From Odobenus rosmarus divergens (Eukaryota > Chordata > Mammalia > Carnivora > Odobenidae): DNA of 64,000 nucleotides. A program made the position numbers and the translations under genes. The stretch lies in contig NW_004450483.1 of the NCBI RefSeq assembly GCF_000321225.1, positions 1,935,745 to 1,999,744 of the forward strand, read 5' to 3'. This document shows, one piece after another, positions 13,228-22,909 of this stretch. Below the pieces are notes generated by a model that saw only the letters and a program-made list of their open reading frames with translations, had not been told where the DNA came from and did no database searches. Within the stretch, counting starts at the first letter, position 1. Every line of letters begins with the position of its first letter.

Positions 13228-13439
13228 TTTTTTTTTTGTTTTGTTTTGTTTTAAAGATTTTATTTATTTATTTGACAGAGAGACACAGCGAGAGAGGGAA
13301 CACAAGCAGGGGGAGTGGGAGAGGGAGAAGCAGGCTTTCTGCTGAGCAGGGAGCCCGATGCGGGGCTTGATCCCAGGACCCTGGGATCATGACCTGAGCC
13401 GAAGGCAGATGCTTAACGACTGAGCCACTCAGGCGCCCC
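13228..13439 (-). mobile_element. CAN-SINE at the duplication junction
   Basis: Antisense copy from a T-run with GTTTT repeats to GAGCCACTCAGGCGCCCC. Its right side abuts copy 2 with no matching TSD, so its original right flank has been lost or lies elsewhere. Confidence 0.9.
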
Positions 13440-13443
13440 TGCT

Positions 13444-14352
13444 AATCCATGTTGGTTGAGTACAGGTAAAATAGATTTCCTTGAGGGCAGACCTTTGTTA
13501 AGGAGGACAGAAAGCTCTAAGCACATTTCAAAATGGTTACTTCCCTGCTCACCCCACCCTGCCCTCCAGAGCATGAGTGGATTTTTCTCTAGTCTTCAAT
13601 TTGGGAACCTGATGGGGTGACTGGTGGTAGTAAAACTAACGAAAGCGTGGGGACCTTTGTAAGGCTGGGCCTTCAGGAGTTTTCATCTCTCAAGCCAGTC
13701 TTTGCTCAGTCTCTGGCAACTAGTCAATTACCCTTTCAGTATCCCTACTAGTGTGCTAGTATGTACTGCCATGAGTAGTTAGGATCAGAAAAAAGCCTTA
13801 TGTTCCATGATGATGCAAATATAGTGGCTTTACCAACTTTGAATCCCATCTATTCAGTTTAACTCTTGAAAATGAAATTTAAAATAAACAATATATACTT
13901 TCCAATCAAGATCTTAAATATTCACATCCTTTTTTAACCTAACTTGTATGATAAAGACTTGGAAGTGTGAGTTTTATTTCTCAACATTAAACTAGTTCTA
14001 AGCATATTTACCAATAAAGTAATATGCCAACTCCTTAGCATACAGAATATGTAGGATCCTTCACAATCTGAATCTCATTTCTCGTCTACACAACATCTTC
14101 CTAAATTCTTATTCCTTTGTTTCTGTCTTCAGTAAAGACAACTGAAGGAGAAACCAAATGAAATAGCTCATCATTTCCTCAACTTGCCATATCCTTTCTT
14201 ACTATTAGGTCTCTGCAAATGCTTGTTACCTCTACTTGAATTCCCTAAATCCACACATACTTATTCCACATTTCCTTTTTCACTGAGGAAATTTCCATTC
14301 ATCCTTTAAAAAACAATCTCAAGGGGCACCTGGGTGGCTCAGTCGTTAAGCG
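13444..14352 (+). repeat. Direct duplication, copy 2
   Basis: Second copy, beginning directly after the inverted head of the antisense SINE at 13228-13439 and losing similarity to copy 1 inside the SINE that starts at 14323. The near identity implies a recent event, gene conversion, or an assembly artefact. Confidence 0.95.
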
Positions 14353-14520
14353 TCTGCCTTTGGCTCAGGTCATGATCCCAGGGTCCTGGGATCGAGCCCC
14401 GCATCGGGCTCCCTGCTCGGCGGAGAGCCTGCTTCTCCCTTTCCCTCTGCCCTGCTTTTGCTCCCCCCCCGTCAAATAAGTAAATAAAATCTTTAAAAAT
14501 AAAATAAAAAATAAAAAAAA
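14323..14520 (+). mobile_element. CAN-SINE, probable recombinant at the end of copy 2
   Basis: Preceded by the same AAAACAATCTCAA as copy 1 but not followed by it. Sequence differs from the copy 1 SINE from about 30 bases in, with many changes and a C-run before GTCAAATAAG. It looks like the left end of one SINE joined to the rest of another. Confidence 0.85.
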
Positions 14521-14521
14521 T

Positions 14522-14975
14522 AAAGTTGGTATACTAGTTTGCACTCCCACCAGGAATGTATGAGATTTCAGGTGCTCTGCTTCTTGCCATTATTTGGTAT
14601 TGTCATTTTTTTTTAAACTGGACCTATGCTGTGGGTGAGTTCACTGTGGTTTAATTTGCATTTCACTGATGACTGAACATCTTTTCATGTTCTCATCTGC
14701 CATCTGTATATGTCCTTTGGTGGAAATGTTTATTCAAATATTTTGCCTATTCTTTTTAATCAGACTGTCTTATTACTGAGCTATGAAAGTTCTTTATATA
14801 TTCGTAATAGGTCCTTTATCAAATATTTATTTTACAAAAGACTGTGTCTTGCTTTTTCATCTTCTTTAAAGTGTCTTTTGAAGAGCAAAAGTATTTAATT
14901 GTCATGATGGTCATTTCAATTTTTGTATTTTCTGGTTCATATGTTTTTGTGACCTATCTAGGAAATTTATCTTTA
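14522..14975 (-). mobile_element. LINE-1 fragment, ORF2/3' UTR, antisense
   Basis: Contains the antisense hallmarks TTTGCACTCCCACCAGGAAT, TTAATTTGCATTTCACTGAT and ATCTGTATATGTCCTTTGGT of old L1 3' regions. Confidence 0.75.
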
Positions 14976-15770
14976 TTTTTTTAAACAAAGTTGTGGCTAT
15001 TTTCTAAAATAGTGGCTTCTGTCACTTATCATATTCCTATTTAAGTGTTATTAAAGTGACTAATTACAAAAACCTACTAAATAAAAATCAGATAGTGAAA
15101 AATCGGACCAAATCTTTTAAAAGGAGATATAAAGAGAAACAGATTAACACAACATATTTCTTTTGTATTTGTTCTGCTAAAGAAAATTCCACTTATTTTA
15201 AAAACTCATATAATATATAAGACACATGACTGATGTGATTTTTATGATTTTCAATTTATCCCCTAAAGGAAAGTGGCAGATGCTACTTTTCCTTTTGCCT
15301 CATTCTGGGATACAGAAGTAATGGTAGATGAGTCATCCTGGACAATGAGGACAACATGCTAAGGATAGTAGAGTAGTAAAACTAAAGAAAGAGGAGTTTT
15401 AAACCCCAGGAGCCACCATATTTTCCTAGCACCAATTTAAACCACTGTGACAGTGGATCTTAGATGCAGCAACCATGCCCATGTTCCAACTAATAAACTA
15501 GCACCCACTGAATGCAGTTAGATGAAATACTGATTTAAAGCACTCAATCAACATGGTACAAGACAGAGTAAACATGACAGTATTAGCTAGGACAAATTCA
15601 GAGATTCTCCAAGAGAAAAATTCATGAAGTAGTATTCTCTATAAATACTGCCCTGTCTGGATTATGCACATTTAAAAATAAATAATTATATTATTTTGGT
15701 ATTCTCTAGTAGATTTCAAGTGGGATAAGTTGCACAACAACATTAATATAGTTTAACAACCACTTTCTTT
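14976..15770. other. Intron sequence without recognised features
   Basis: Unique A+T-rich DNA downstream of the last exon in the window. Searched for the next PTPN4 exon on the minus strand; none seen. Confidence 0.5.
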
Positions 15771-15897
15771 TTTCTTTCTTTTTTTTTTTTTTAAGTTTTA
15801 TTTAAGTAATCTCTCTACCCCATGTGGGGCTTGAACTCAGGATCCTGACCAAGGTCAAGAGAGCCACACTCCTCTGACTGAGCCAGCCAGGCACCCC
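15771..15897 (-). mobile_element. Short carnivore tRNA-SINE
   Basis: Antisense short form (TTAAGTTTTATTTAAGTAATC to CCAGCCAGGCACCCC). The TSD AACAA(C/T)CACTTTCTTT on both sides is clear. It lies 79 bp past the donor of the FERM F3 exon in transcript direction. Confidence 0.9.
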
Positions 15898-15976
15898 AAC
15901 AATCACTTTCTTTAACATGGATTACGATATTTGGTAATATAATGGTAAAAGCAAAAGTACTGATGGAAGTTCTTAC

Positions 15977-16065
15977 CATGGAAAGGTATTCATTCGTACT
16001 CTGTTCTTATAAATCAGAATTCCTCCTGACATCACTCCAATCATAATTTCATTGTTACTTTGATC
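15977..16065 (-). CDS. PTPN4: PTPN4 exon, FERM F3 lobe (DQSNNEIMIGVMSGGILIYK)
   Basis: Coding exon of 89 bases, entering in phase 0 and leaving two bases into a Trp codon (TG|G). It encodes DQSNNEIMIGVMSGGILIYK followed by NRVRMNTFP. The acceptor is TTTTTTTGAAG|GATC and the donor CCATG|GTAAGA. These are the first strands of the FERM F3 (PTB/PH-like) lobe; 'G....GI.IY....R.N.F.W' is the family pattern. The expected continuation (LKIVKISFKCKQFF...) was looked for downstream on this strand to position 1 and is absent, so the next exon must lie beyond the left edge of the window. Confidence 0.96.
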
Positions 16066-17832
16066 CTTCAAAAAAAGAAAATGACAAATCTAAAATACTG
16101 GGCTTTTCTTGTTAAATATATATTTTAAAAATAGGATAAGTTTTTTTTAACACAATATAACATTTTCAAAGTCAGCACATAATTGCATAATATTTACAAA
16201 TCCATATGGTAATTGTCACCTCATAAAAACGAAGAACCTATTTCACATCAAACTTAAATGCTGCATTATTAAAATTCATTAATCCAAAGTAAAAATGATC
16301 TCAGGATTTTCCACAGTTCGTAAGTGGAACTGAGTTTTCAGATAAGGAATCAAAAGCCTTTTCATCCTGTAGAAGGAAGAGTTAATATACATTTTTCCAT
16401 TTCTAAAGCTATTCTGACCCAACTACTGTTTAAATATAGTGCCAGGACTGCAAAAGTGAATAAAACATGGAGAAGCTCAGAGTTTGGTAAAGTGTAACCT
16501 GTAATAAAACGAGATTCCCAATATAATGATAAATCATATAACTAATATAATACAACAAAAACATTATGGCAGTACAGAGTAGGGAACAACTATTGGAGAG
16601 TTTGAAAGATTCCAGAGAAGAAAATTTGAACTATGCTTTGAGGAAAGGGAGAGTTTTCATGCTAACTGATCCAACTTGAATAGCTAAGCTGCACTACTGA
16701 CAAAATGAGTAGAATTAAATTCTTTTCTCAGATGCTGATCAACCTTGAAATAGCTTGCTACTGACTTGAAACATTCTACAGGTAAGCTAATAAAGCAATA
16801 ATGCTTTTACCCCTTACCTATATGAATAGTTTATAATTGATGAAATTATAAGTAAGATTTTAATAATTGTGTCCCTCAGAAAAAAAACCCTTTAAAATGT
16901 AGTTTCAATAATTTCTACTTAAATAAAATCTTACTAAATTAACCTGTTCGATAGGATAATACATAACAAATGGCCAAAGTAACATAACAGTGTATACTGT
17001 ATGGCCACACAATTTATTTAGCAATAACCACCATTATTGTACACTATTATAACAGTCATAAATAATTTTTTAAAGAACATCAATTAGAAGTTTGGGCTAA
17101 AATGGAAGGCTTAATATACGCTCCTATTGCTCCTTCTGGTCCCAATCTCATAAAACACTGGAGAAGATACATGCAAACAACGTGTAACACCTGAAGGTAT
17201 ATAATCCATGGGACCAGACATTTTGAGGAATTTGTAAAGACCTAATAAAGAGGATAAAATCAGATTTAAGGAAAGAAAAAATTATAGAAGACCACAGCCT
17301 AAACTACACACAGAAGAGAAAGTTCTATTTGACGGAGGAAAGAAAAGTATAGTCAACAGATACAATTTCATAGACAACAAATAAAAAAAATAAAGGGAGC
17401 CCTCAAATTAGTGTCAGGATGATCAGGCAGAGACCAGCTAAGGTAATTAGCTCCTATCAACCCTATAATCCTGCCCTGTCTGGATTGAGCTATGGGACAC
17501 AGAAGTAGGTGCAGCCTATCTAAAATAGTGAGTGTGGATACTAGGGACAAAAAGAGTGATCTCCGGAATGGATAAAGAACTCCAAACTGAGATAGGCCAA
17601 CTATAGGCATGTTTTCCCTGGCAGTATATTCCTTTCTTCTTCCACCATCACCTAAGGCAGGCCACAGCAAAGACAACATCCACAAGCAGCTGAACTAGGT
17701 ATCACAAATACAAAAGGAAGTATGCAACCAAGGATCACCAAGCACTTGAGAAGAACCAATACCATTAAAGATATATGCAAAACTCAACAAACAGATAACC
17801 AGTCAAGCTGCTATGTTAGTAGAAAAACATGT
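16066..17832. other. PTPN4 intron, mostly unique
   Basis: First 1.8 kb of the 17.7 kb intron seen from its 3' end. No gene found; at 17100-17800 the sequence is G+C-richer and might be an old unrecognised repeat. Confidence 0.45.
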
Positions 17833-18075
17833 TAAAAAACAAAGAAAAAGAGTAGATGAACCATGAGAGACGATGGACTCTGAAAAACAAACTGAGGGTT
17901 CTAGAGGGGAGGGGGGTGGGGGGATGGGTTAGCATGGTGATGGGTATTAAAGAGGGCACGTTCTGCATGGTGCACTGGGTGTTATACGCAAAGAACGAAT
18001 CATGGAACACTACATCAAAAACTAATGATGTAATGTATGGTGATTAACATAACAATAAAAATTTAAAAAAAAAGA
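17833..18075 (+). mobile_element. LINE-1 3' UTR fragment, 5'-truncated
   Basis: Carries ACCATGAGAGACGATGGACT through GATGTAATGTATGGTGATTA and an A-rich tail, matching the 3' UTR at 850-1058. Flanks AGAAAAACATGTT and GAAAAACACGTT suggest a TSD that encloses this piece plus the microsatellite. Confidence 0.85.
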
Positions 18076-18095
18076 ATGCTGGGGGCAGGGGGGAG

Positions 18096-18187
18096 AAAGA
18101 AAGAAACAAAGAAAGAGAGAGAGAAANNNNNNNNNNNNNNNNNNNNNNNNNNNNNNNNNNNNNNNNNNNNNNNNNNNNNNNNNNNNA

Positions 18188-18239
<52 letters not shown>

Positions 18240-18242
18240 AAA
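18096..18242 (+). repeat. GAAA/AAAG microsatellite with assembly gap
   Basis: (GAAA)n-like sequence on both sides of 60 N (18127-18186). The true length is unknown. It grows from the tail of the L1 fragment on its left. Confidence 0.9.
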
Positions 18243-18249
18243 ACACGTT

Positions 18250-18585
18250 CAGGGTATCTAGGACCTCAAATTCTTAAATTATAGCTATATCTAGATTTGA
18301 ACTGGCAGTTCCCAAGGTGATGCTGGAAGTGGGCAAGATCAAAATAACAAGTGTTATGTCCTTAATAGACACAAATGCTATTCATTCCAATGTATAGGAA
18401 AATGCATGATGACCACCTTATTTTAAAATCTTTGCTTTTCATCACTTGCTACTATCTAATATTATGCTATAACGTGTCTTGTTTAATGTTTATTTTTTAC
18501 TCTTCGTCACTAGAACCTAAGTAGCAAAGTACACGGCCTTTGTTTATTCCACTGCTGTATTTTTATGTGTAGAAAAGTGTCTGTT
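18250..18585. other. Intron sequence without recognised features
   Basis: Unique-looking DNA between the microsatellite and the Tigger element. Confidence 0.5.
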
Positions 18586-18676
18586 AAGCTGAACTGCTTG
18601 TTATGTCCCATAGATTGAGGTCTGCAGCTGTGGTTCCCTACTGTTTCAAGATAAATGAATCCAGTGAGAGGACCAT
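18586..18676 (+). repeat. 91-bp copy of internal Tigger sequence at its 5' edge
   Basis: Matches 19343-19433 inside the element's transposase region at about 88 of 91 positions and ends directly where the terminal repeat should begin. The first dozen bases of the terminal inverted repeat are missing here. Confidence 0.9.
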
Positions 18677-19811
18677 GAACAACACAGGTTTGAACTGTGT
18701 GGGTTCACTTAAATGCAGACTTTTTTCAATAAATATATTGGAAAATTTTTTGGAGATTTTCAACAAATTTCAAAACACCTGCAGACAAACCACAGAGTCT
18801 AGAAATATCAAAAAAAAATTTTTAAAGTTAGGTATGTCTTGACTGCTTAAAATATATGTAGATTCTAGTCTACTTTATCATTTATTACCATAAAATACAC
18901 ATGACTCTATTATAAAAAGATTTACCAAAACTTCTACACACTTACAGACCACACATGGCACCATTACAGTTGAGAGAAATGTAAACAAATGTAAAGATAC
19001 AGTATGAAATCATAACTGTATAACATTTACTGTAGTACATACTGTATTACTGTAATAATTTCAAAGCCTCCTGTTGCTGTTGTGGTGAGTACAAATGTTG
19101 CCAGTATCTGCTTAAAAACACGGTGTGACACTAATCATCTCTGTGTGAGCAGTTCAGTCTCTCCAAAAAATTGCATATAACAGTAAAAGTGATCTCTCAG
19201 AGTTGTTGTTTATTTTTCAATGTGTTAAGTGTAATACTATAAACCTCCAATAACATTATGGGGCCCATACCCATACAAAGTGCTACTTAGTGATCCTGGA
19301 AGTGTCCCCAAGAAGCAAAGAAAATCATGACATTACAAGGAAAAGCTGAACTGCTTGATATGTCCCATAGATTGAGGTCTGCAGCTGTGGTTGCCTACTG
19401 TTTCAAGACAAATGAATCCAGTGAGAGGACCATTGTAAAAAATGAACAGGAAATTTGTGAAACCATTGCTCCAACTATACCAGCATGCACAGAAACCTGG
19501 TACTTTGTGTCAAATACTGTACCTTTTCATCTCATATTGAAAATGTGGGTACTAGAGTGCTGTAAGAAAAGTACCCCTATACCTACAGACTCTGATATGA
19601 TCTGAAAAAAAGCGAAGTCATTATACAACAACTTAAAGCAAAGGGAAGGTGTAGGATCTAAAGCTGAAGAATTTAATGCAAGCAAAGGATGGTTTGATAA
19701 TTTTAGAAAGAAGTCTGGCTTAAAAAATGATAAGATAATAGGAAAAGCAGCTTCTGCTGAACAAGAAGCTGGAACCATGTTCCCAGATGCCGTTAAGAAA
19801 ATCACTGAGGA

Positions 19812-20015
19812 GGGGCACCTGGGTGGCTCAGTCGTTAAGTGTCTGCCTTTGGCTCAAGTCATGATCCCAGGGTCCTGGGATTGAGCCCCGCATCGGGCTC
19901 CCTGCTCGGCTGGGAAGCCTGCTTCTCCCTCTCCCACTCCTCCTGCCTGTGTTCCCTCTCTCACTGTCTCTCTCTCTGTCAAATAAATAAATAAAATCTT
20001 AAAAAAAAAAAAAAA
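19812..20015 (+). mobile_element. CAN-SINE in the transposase pseudogene
   Basis: Complete copy with the exact TSD AAGAAAATCACTGAGGA on both sides. Only 46 bp from the next, oppositely oriented SINE. Confidence 0.95.
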
Positions 20016-20061
20016 GAAAGAAAATCACTGAGGAAAAAGGGTATCTACCTGAACAGGTTTT

Positions 20062-20269
20062 TATTTTTATTATTTTTATTTTTATTTATTTATTTATTTG
20101 AGAGAGAGAATGAGAGAGAGAGAGAGAGCACATGAGAGGAGGGAGGGTCAGAGGGAGAAGCAGACTCCCTGCTGAGCAGGGAGTCTGATGCGGGACTTGA
20201 TCGTGGAACTCCAGGATCATGACCTGAGCCGAAGGCAGTCGCCTAACCAACTGAGCCACCCAGGCGCCC
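20062..20269 (-). mobile_element. CAN-SINE in the transposase pseudogene
   Basis: Antisense copy with TSD CTGAACAGGTTTTT on both sides. It forms an inverted pair with the SINE at 19812-20015. Confidence 0.95.
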
Positions 20270-21773
20270 TGAACAGGTTTTTAATACAGATTAAAATGCC
20301 ATATTCTGGGGGGGGGGAAATGCCACAAAGGACATTTATTAGTAAGCCAAAGAAGCAAGCCTGTGGATTTAAAGCAGAAAAAGACAGGCTAACTCCGTTT
20401 TGTGCAAATGCAGTTGGGTTCATGATCAGGACTGCCTATATCTATAAAACTGCGAAACTTCCATCTTTGAAGGGAAAAGATGAATACCATCTGCCAGTCT
20501 TTTGGTTGAACAAGAAGGCCTGGACAATGAGAACCCTTTTTCTAGACTGGTTCCATCAGTGCTTTGTCCCTAAAGAAAGAAAGAATTTGCCTATAAAGGA
20601 CTGCCTTTTGAAGTTCTTTTTATATTGGACAATACACCTGGCCATCTAGAACCCCATGAGTTCAACACCAAAGATGTCAAAGTATTATACTACTCGCTCC
20701 CAAACACAACATCTCTAATTCAGCCTCTAGATCAGGGGATCATAAGGACCTGTAAGGCTCATTACACATGGTCTCTATGGAAAGGATTGTCCAGGCTACA
20801 GGAAAGAACCCTGATAGTACATCATAAAAGTCTGGAAAGCTCACACTATTGAGGATGCCATTGTCATAAAAAAGGCTGTGAAAGCCATCGAGCCCGAAAC
20901 AAAAAAATTCCTGCTAGAGAAAACCATGTCCAGATGCCATCCATGCATGACTTTACAGAATTTACAACACAGCCAGTCAAGAAAATCATGAAAGAGATTG
21001 CAGACATGGCAAAAAGATGGAGGGTGAAAGGTTTCATGATATGGACCTACCAAGAAATTCAAGAGCTAACAGACACCATATCAGAAGATTAACAGAAGAT
21101 GACTTGAGGTTGAGTGCTTCCAAACCAGTGCCAGATGATGACGAAGAAGAAGCAGTGCAGCAAATGAACTGACATTTGACAATCTGGTAGAAGAGTTCCG
21201 ATTATTTAAGACTGGTTTGACTTCTTTTACAACATGGGCCCTTCTATGATATGCGCACTAAAACGAAAGCAGACTGTGGAAGAAGAATTGGTACCATCAT
21301 AGAAACTTTTTTAAAGAAATGAAAAAGCAAGAGAGTCAGGCAGAAATTACAATGCATTTCCATAAAGTTACACCAAGTTACACCGGCCTCTCCTTCCACC
21401 TCCTCCACTTCTTACACCTCTGCTATCTCTGGGACAGTAAGACCAAGCCCTCATCTTCCTCCTTAGAGTGAAGACGACAAGGATGAAGACCTTATGACAA
21501 TTCACTTCCACTTAATGAAGAGTAAATAATCATCATGCCATTCAGTTAGTAAACTTATCTGTTGTATCTGTGTGTGGGTATCTTTGTGCAGAAATCTAAC
21601 TGTATGGCAAAAACTACATGAGAAATTTGTGTGTCATCATCATCAACAACGTCTAAGTATCTGCCTGTAGAACATCACGTGCAAGACTTGTATGGAAGTG
21701 GACAGCTTAACCTCATATAGGAATAAACTCAGTAGTATCTAATATAAAGTTAGTAAGGTGTTAATTTTCTTAA

Positions 21774-21993
21774 TTTTTTTTAAAGATTTGTTTATTTGAA
21801 AAAGAAAGGGGGAGAGAGAGTGCATGAGAGCATGTGTGTGGGGAGGGGCAGAGGAGGAGAGGGAGAGAATCTCAAGCGGACTCCCTGCTGAACACAGAGC
21901 CAAATGCGGAGCTTGATCCCAGGACCCTGAGATCATGACCCAGGCCAAAATTCAAGAGTCGGTCGCTTAACCAACTGAGCCACCCAGGCGCCT
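21774..21993 (-). mobile_element. CAN-SINE in the Tigger 3' region
   Basis: Antisense copy between TTAATTTTCTTAAT and TTAGTTTTCTTAAT, an imperfect TSD. Confidence 0.92.
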
Positions 21994-22729
21994 TAGTTTT
22001 CTTAATGTTTTATAACTTTGCTTTCAAAAACTTACATTATCATGCAGCATGCCTCTTTCTCTCATAATTGGAGAGACTACCTATCAGCCTGTCATCACAG
22101 GTAAGGAGATATTTTTTTAATTAACAATGTTTCCCATATTGCATTAGGGCTACAACTACAATACTGTATGCCATAAACATTTTATAAGGATTCATTCATT
22201 AAAATATAGGCTACACTACCATAAAGCATTCATACTACTTCTTAATTATCAATGTACGAATCATTACACATGTAAATAAATATGAATTTCTTTTTCACAT
22301 TAACTTTTCATTTTTGATGTCTACTGTTAGTAATACATTTAACGTCTACAGTGTTTCGTATCTATAATACTGATATAGGTACTAACAGACTATCTTGTAA
22401 ACAGATGGAATACACTTATCAATACAGTACTGTAAATGTATTTTTTCTTCCTGATGATTTTTTTAGTAACATTTTCTTTTCTCTAGTTTACTTTATTGTA
22501 AGAATATAGTATATAATACATATATTTAACATACAAAATATGTATTAATCGACTATGTTATCAGTAAGGCTTTGGGTCAACAGTTGGCTATTAGTAATTA
22601 AGTTTTTGGGGAATCAGAAGTCACATGAAGATTTCTGGTTGTATTGGTGGGAGGAGTAAGGGGTTGACGCCCCTAAGCCCTGCATTGTGCAAGAGTCAAC
22701 TGTACTCATATGTTAAATGAATGGATCTC

Positions 22730-22899
22730 GGGACACCTGGGTGGCTCAGCTGGTTGAGCATGTCTGCCTTAGGCTCAGGTCATGACCCCAGGGTCCTGGG
22801 TTCGAGTCCGTGGTCAGGTTCCTGGCTGGGCGGGAAGCCTGCTTCTCCTTCTGCCTGCACACTGTCTCTGACAAATAAATAAAATCTTTAAAAAAAAAT
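22730..22899 (+). mobile_element. CAN-SINE just outside the Tigger right end
   Basis: Copy with shortened CT region. TSD AATGGATCTC on both sides. Confidence 0.93.
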
Positions 22900-22909
22900 A
22901 ATGGATCTC

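Larger units (their letters stand above)
19327..21530 (+). pseudogene. Tigger transposase pseudogene
   Basis: A transposase of the pogo/CENP-B-like group would bind the terminal repeats and catalyse DDE/D cut-and-paste. Readable pieces in + orientation are TLQGKAELLDMSHRLRSAAV with NESSERTIVKNEQEI (HTH region, 19327-19460), EEFNASKGWFDNFRKKSGLK (about 19668-19725, CENP-B-like second HTH), then after two SINEs MPQRTFISKPKKQ, TAYIYKTAKLPSLKGKDEYH and TLFLDWFHQCFVPKE (20320-20580), then LDNTPGHLEPHEFNTKDVK and NTTSLIQPLDQGIIRTCKAH (20620-20770). LDNTPGH holds one expected catalytic Asp. The part before MPQRTF, where another Asp is expected, is broken by the SINE at 20062. Several frame changes and stops make it non-functional. 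An acidic tail with DDDEEEA-like sequence follows at about 21130. Confidence 0.85.
18673..22702 (+). mobile_element. Tigger2-type DNA transposon, nearly full length, inactive
   Basis: A pogo/Tigger-class cut-and-paste element. The left end has TGAACAACACAGGTTTGAAC without the outermost bases. The right end CAAGAGTCAACTG is followed by TA, the usual target duplication. Without its three SINEs (19812-20015, 20062-20269, 21774-21993) it is about 3.4 kb, long enough for an autonomous copy. The 3' UTR contains the same landmarks as the short MER28-type copies in this window. Confidence 0.85.

Noticed and set aside
20188..20649. The longest open frame in the window (153 codons) as a host gene
   Set aside because: It begins in an antisense SINE and continues into Tigger transposase sequence; it is a chance fusion without its own promoter or splice signals.
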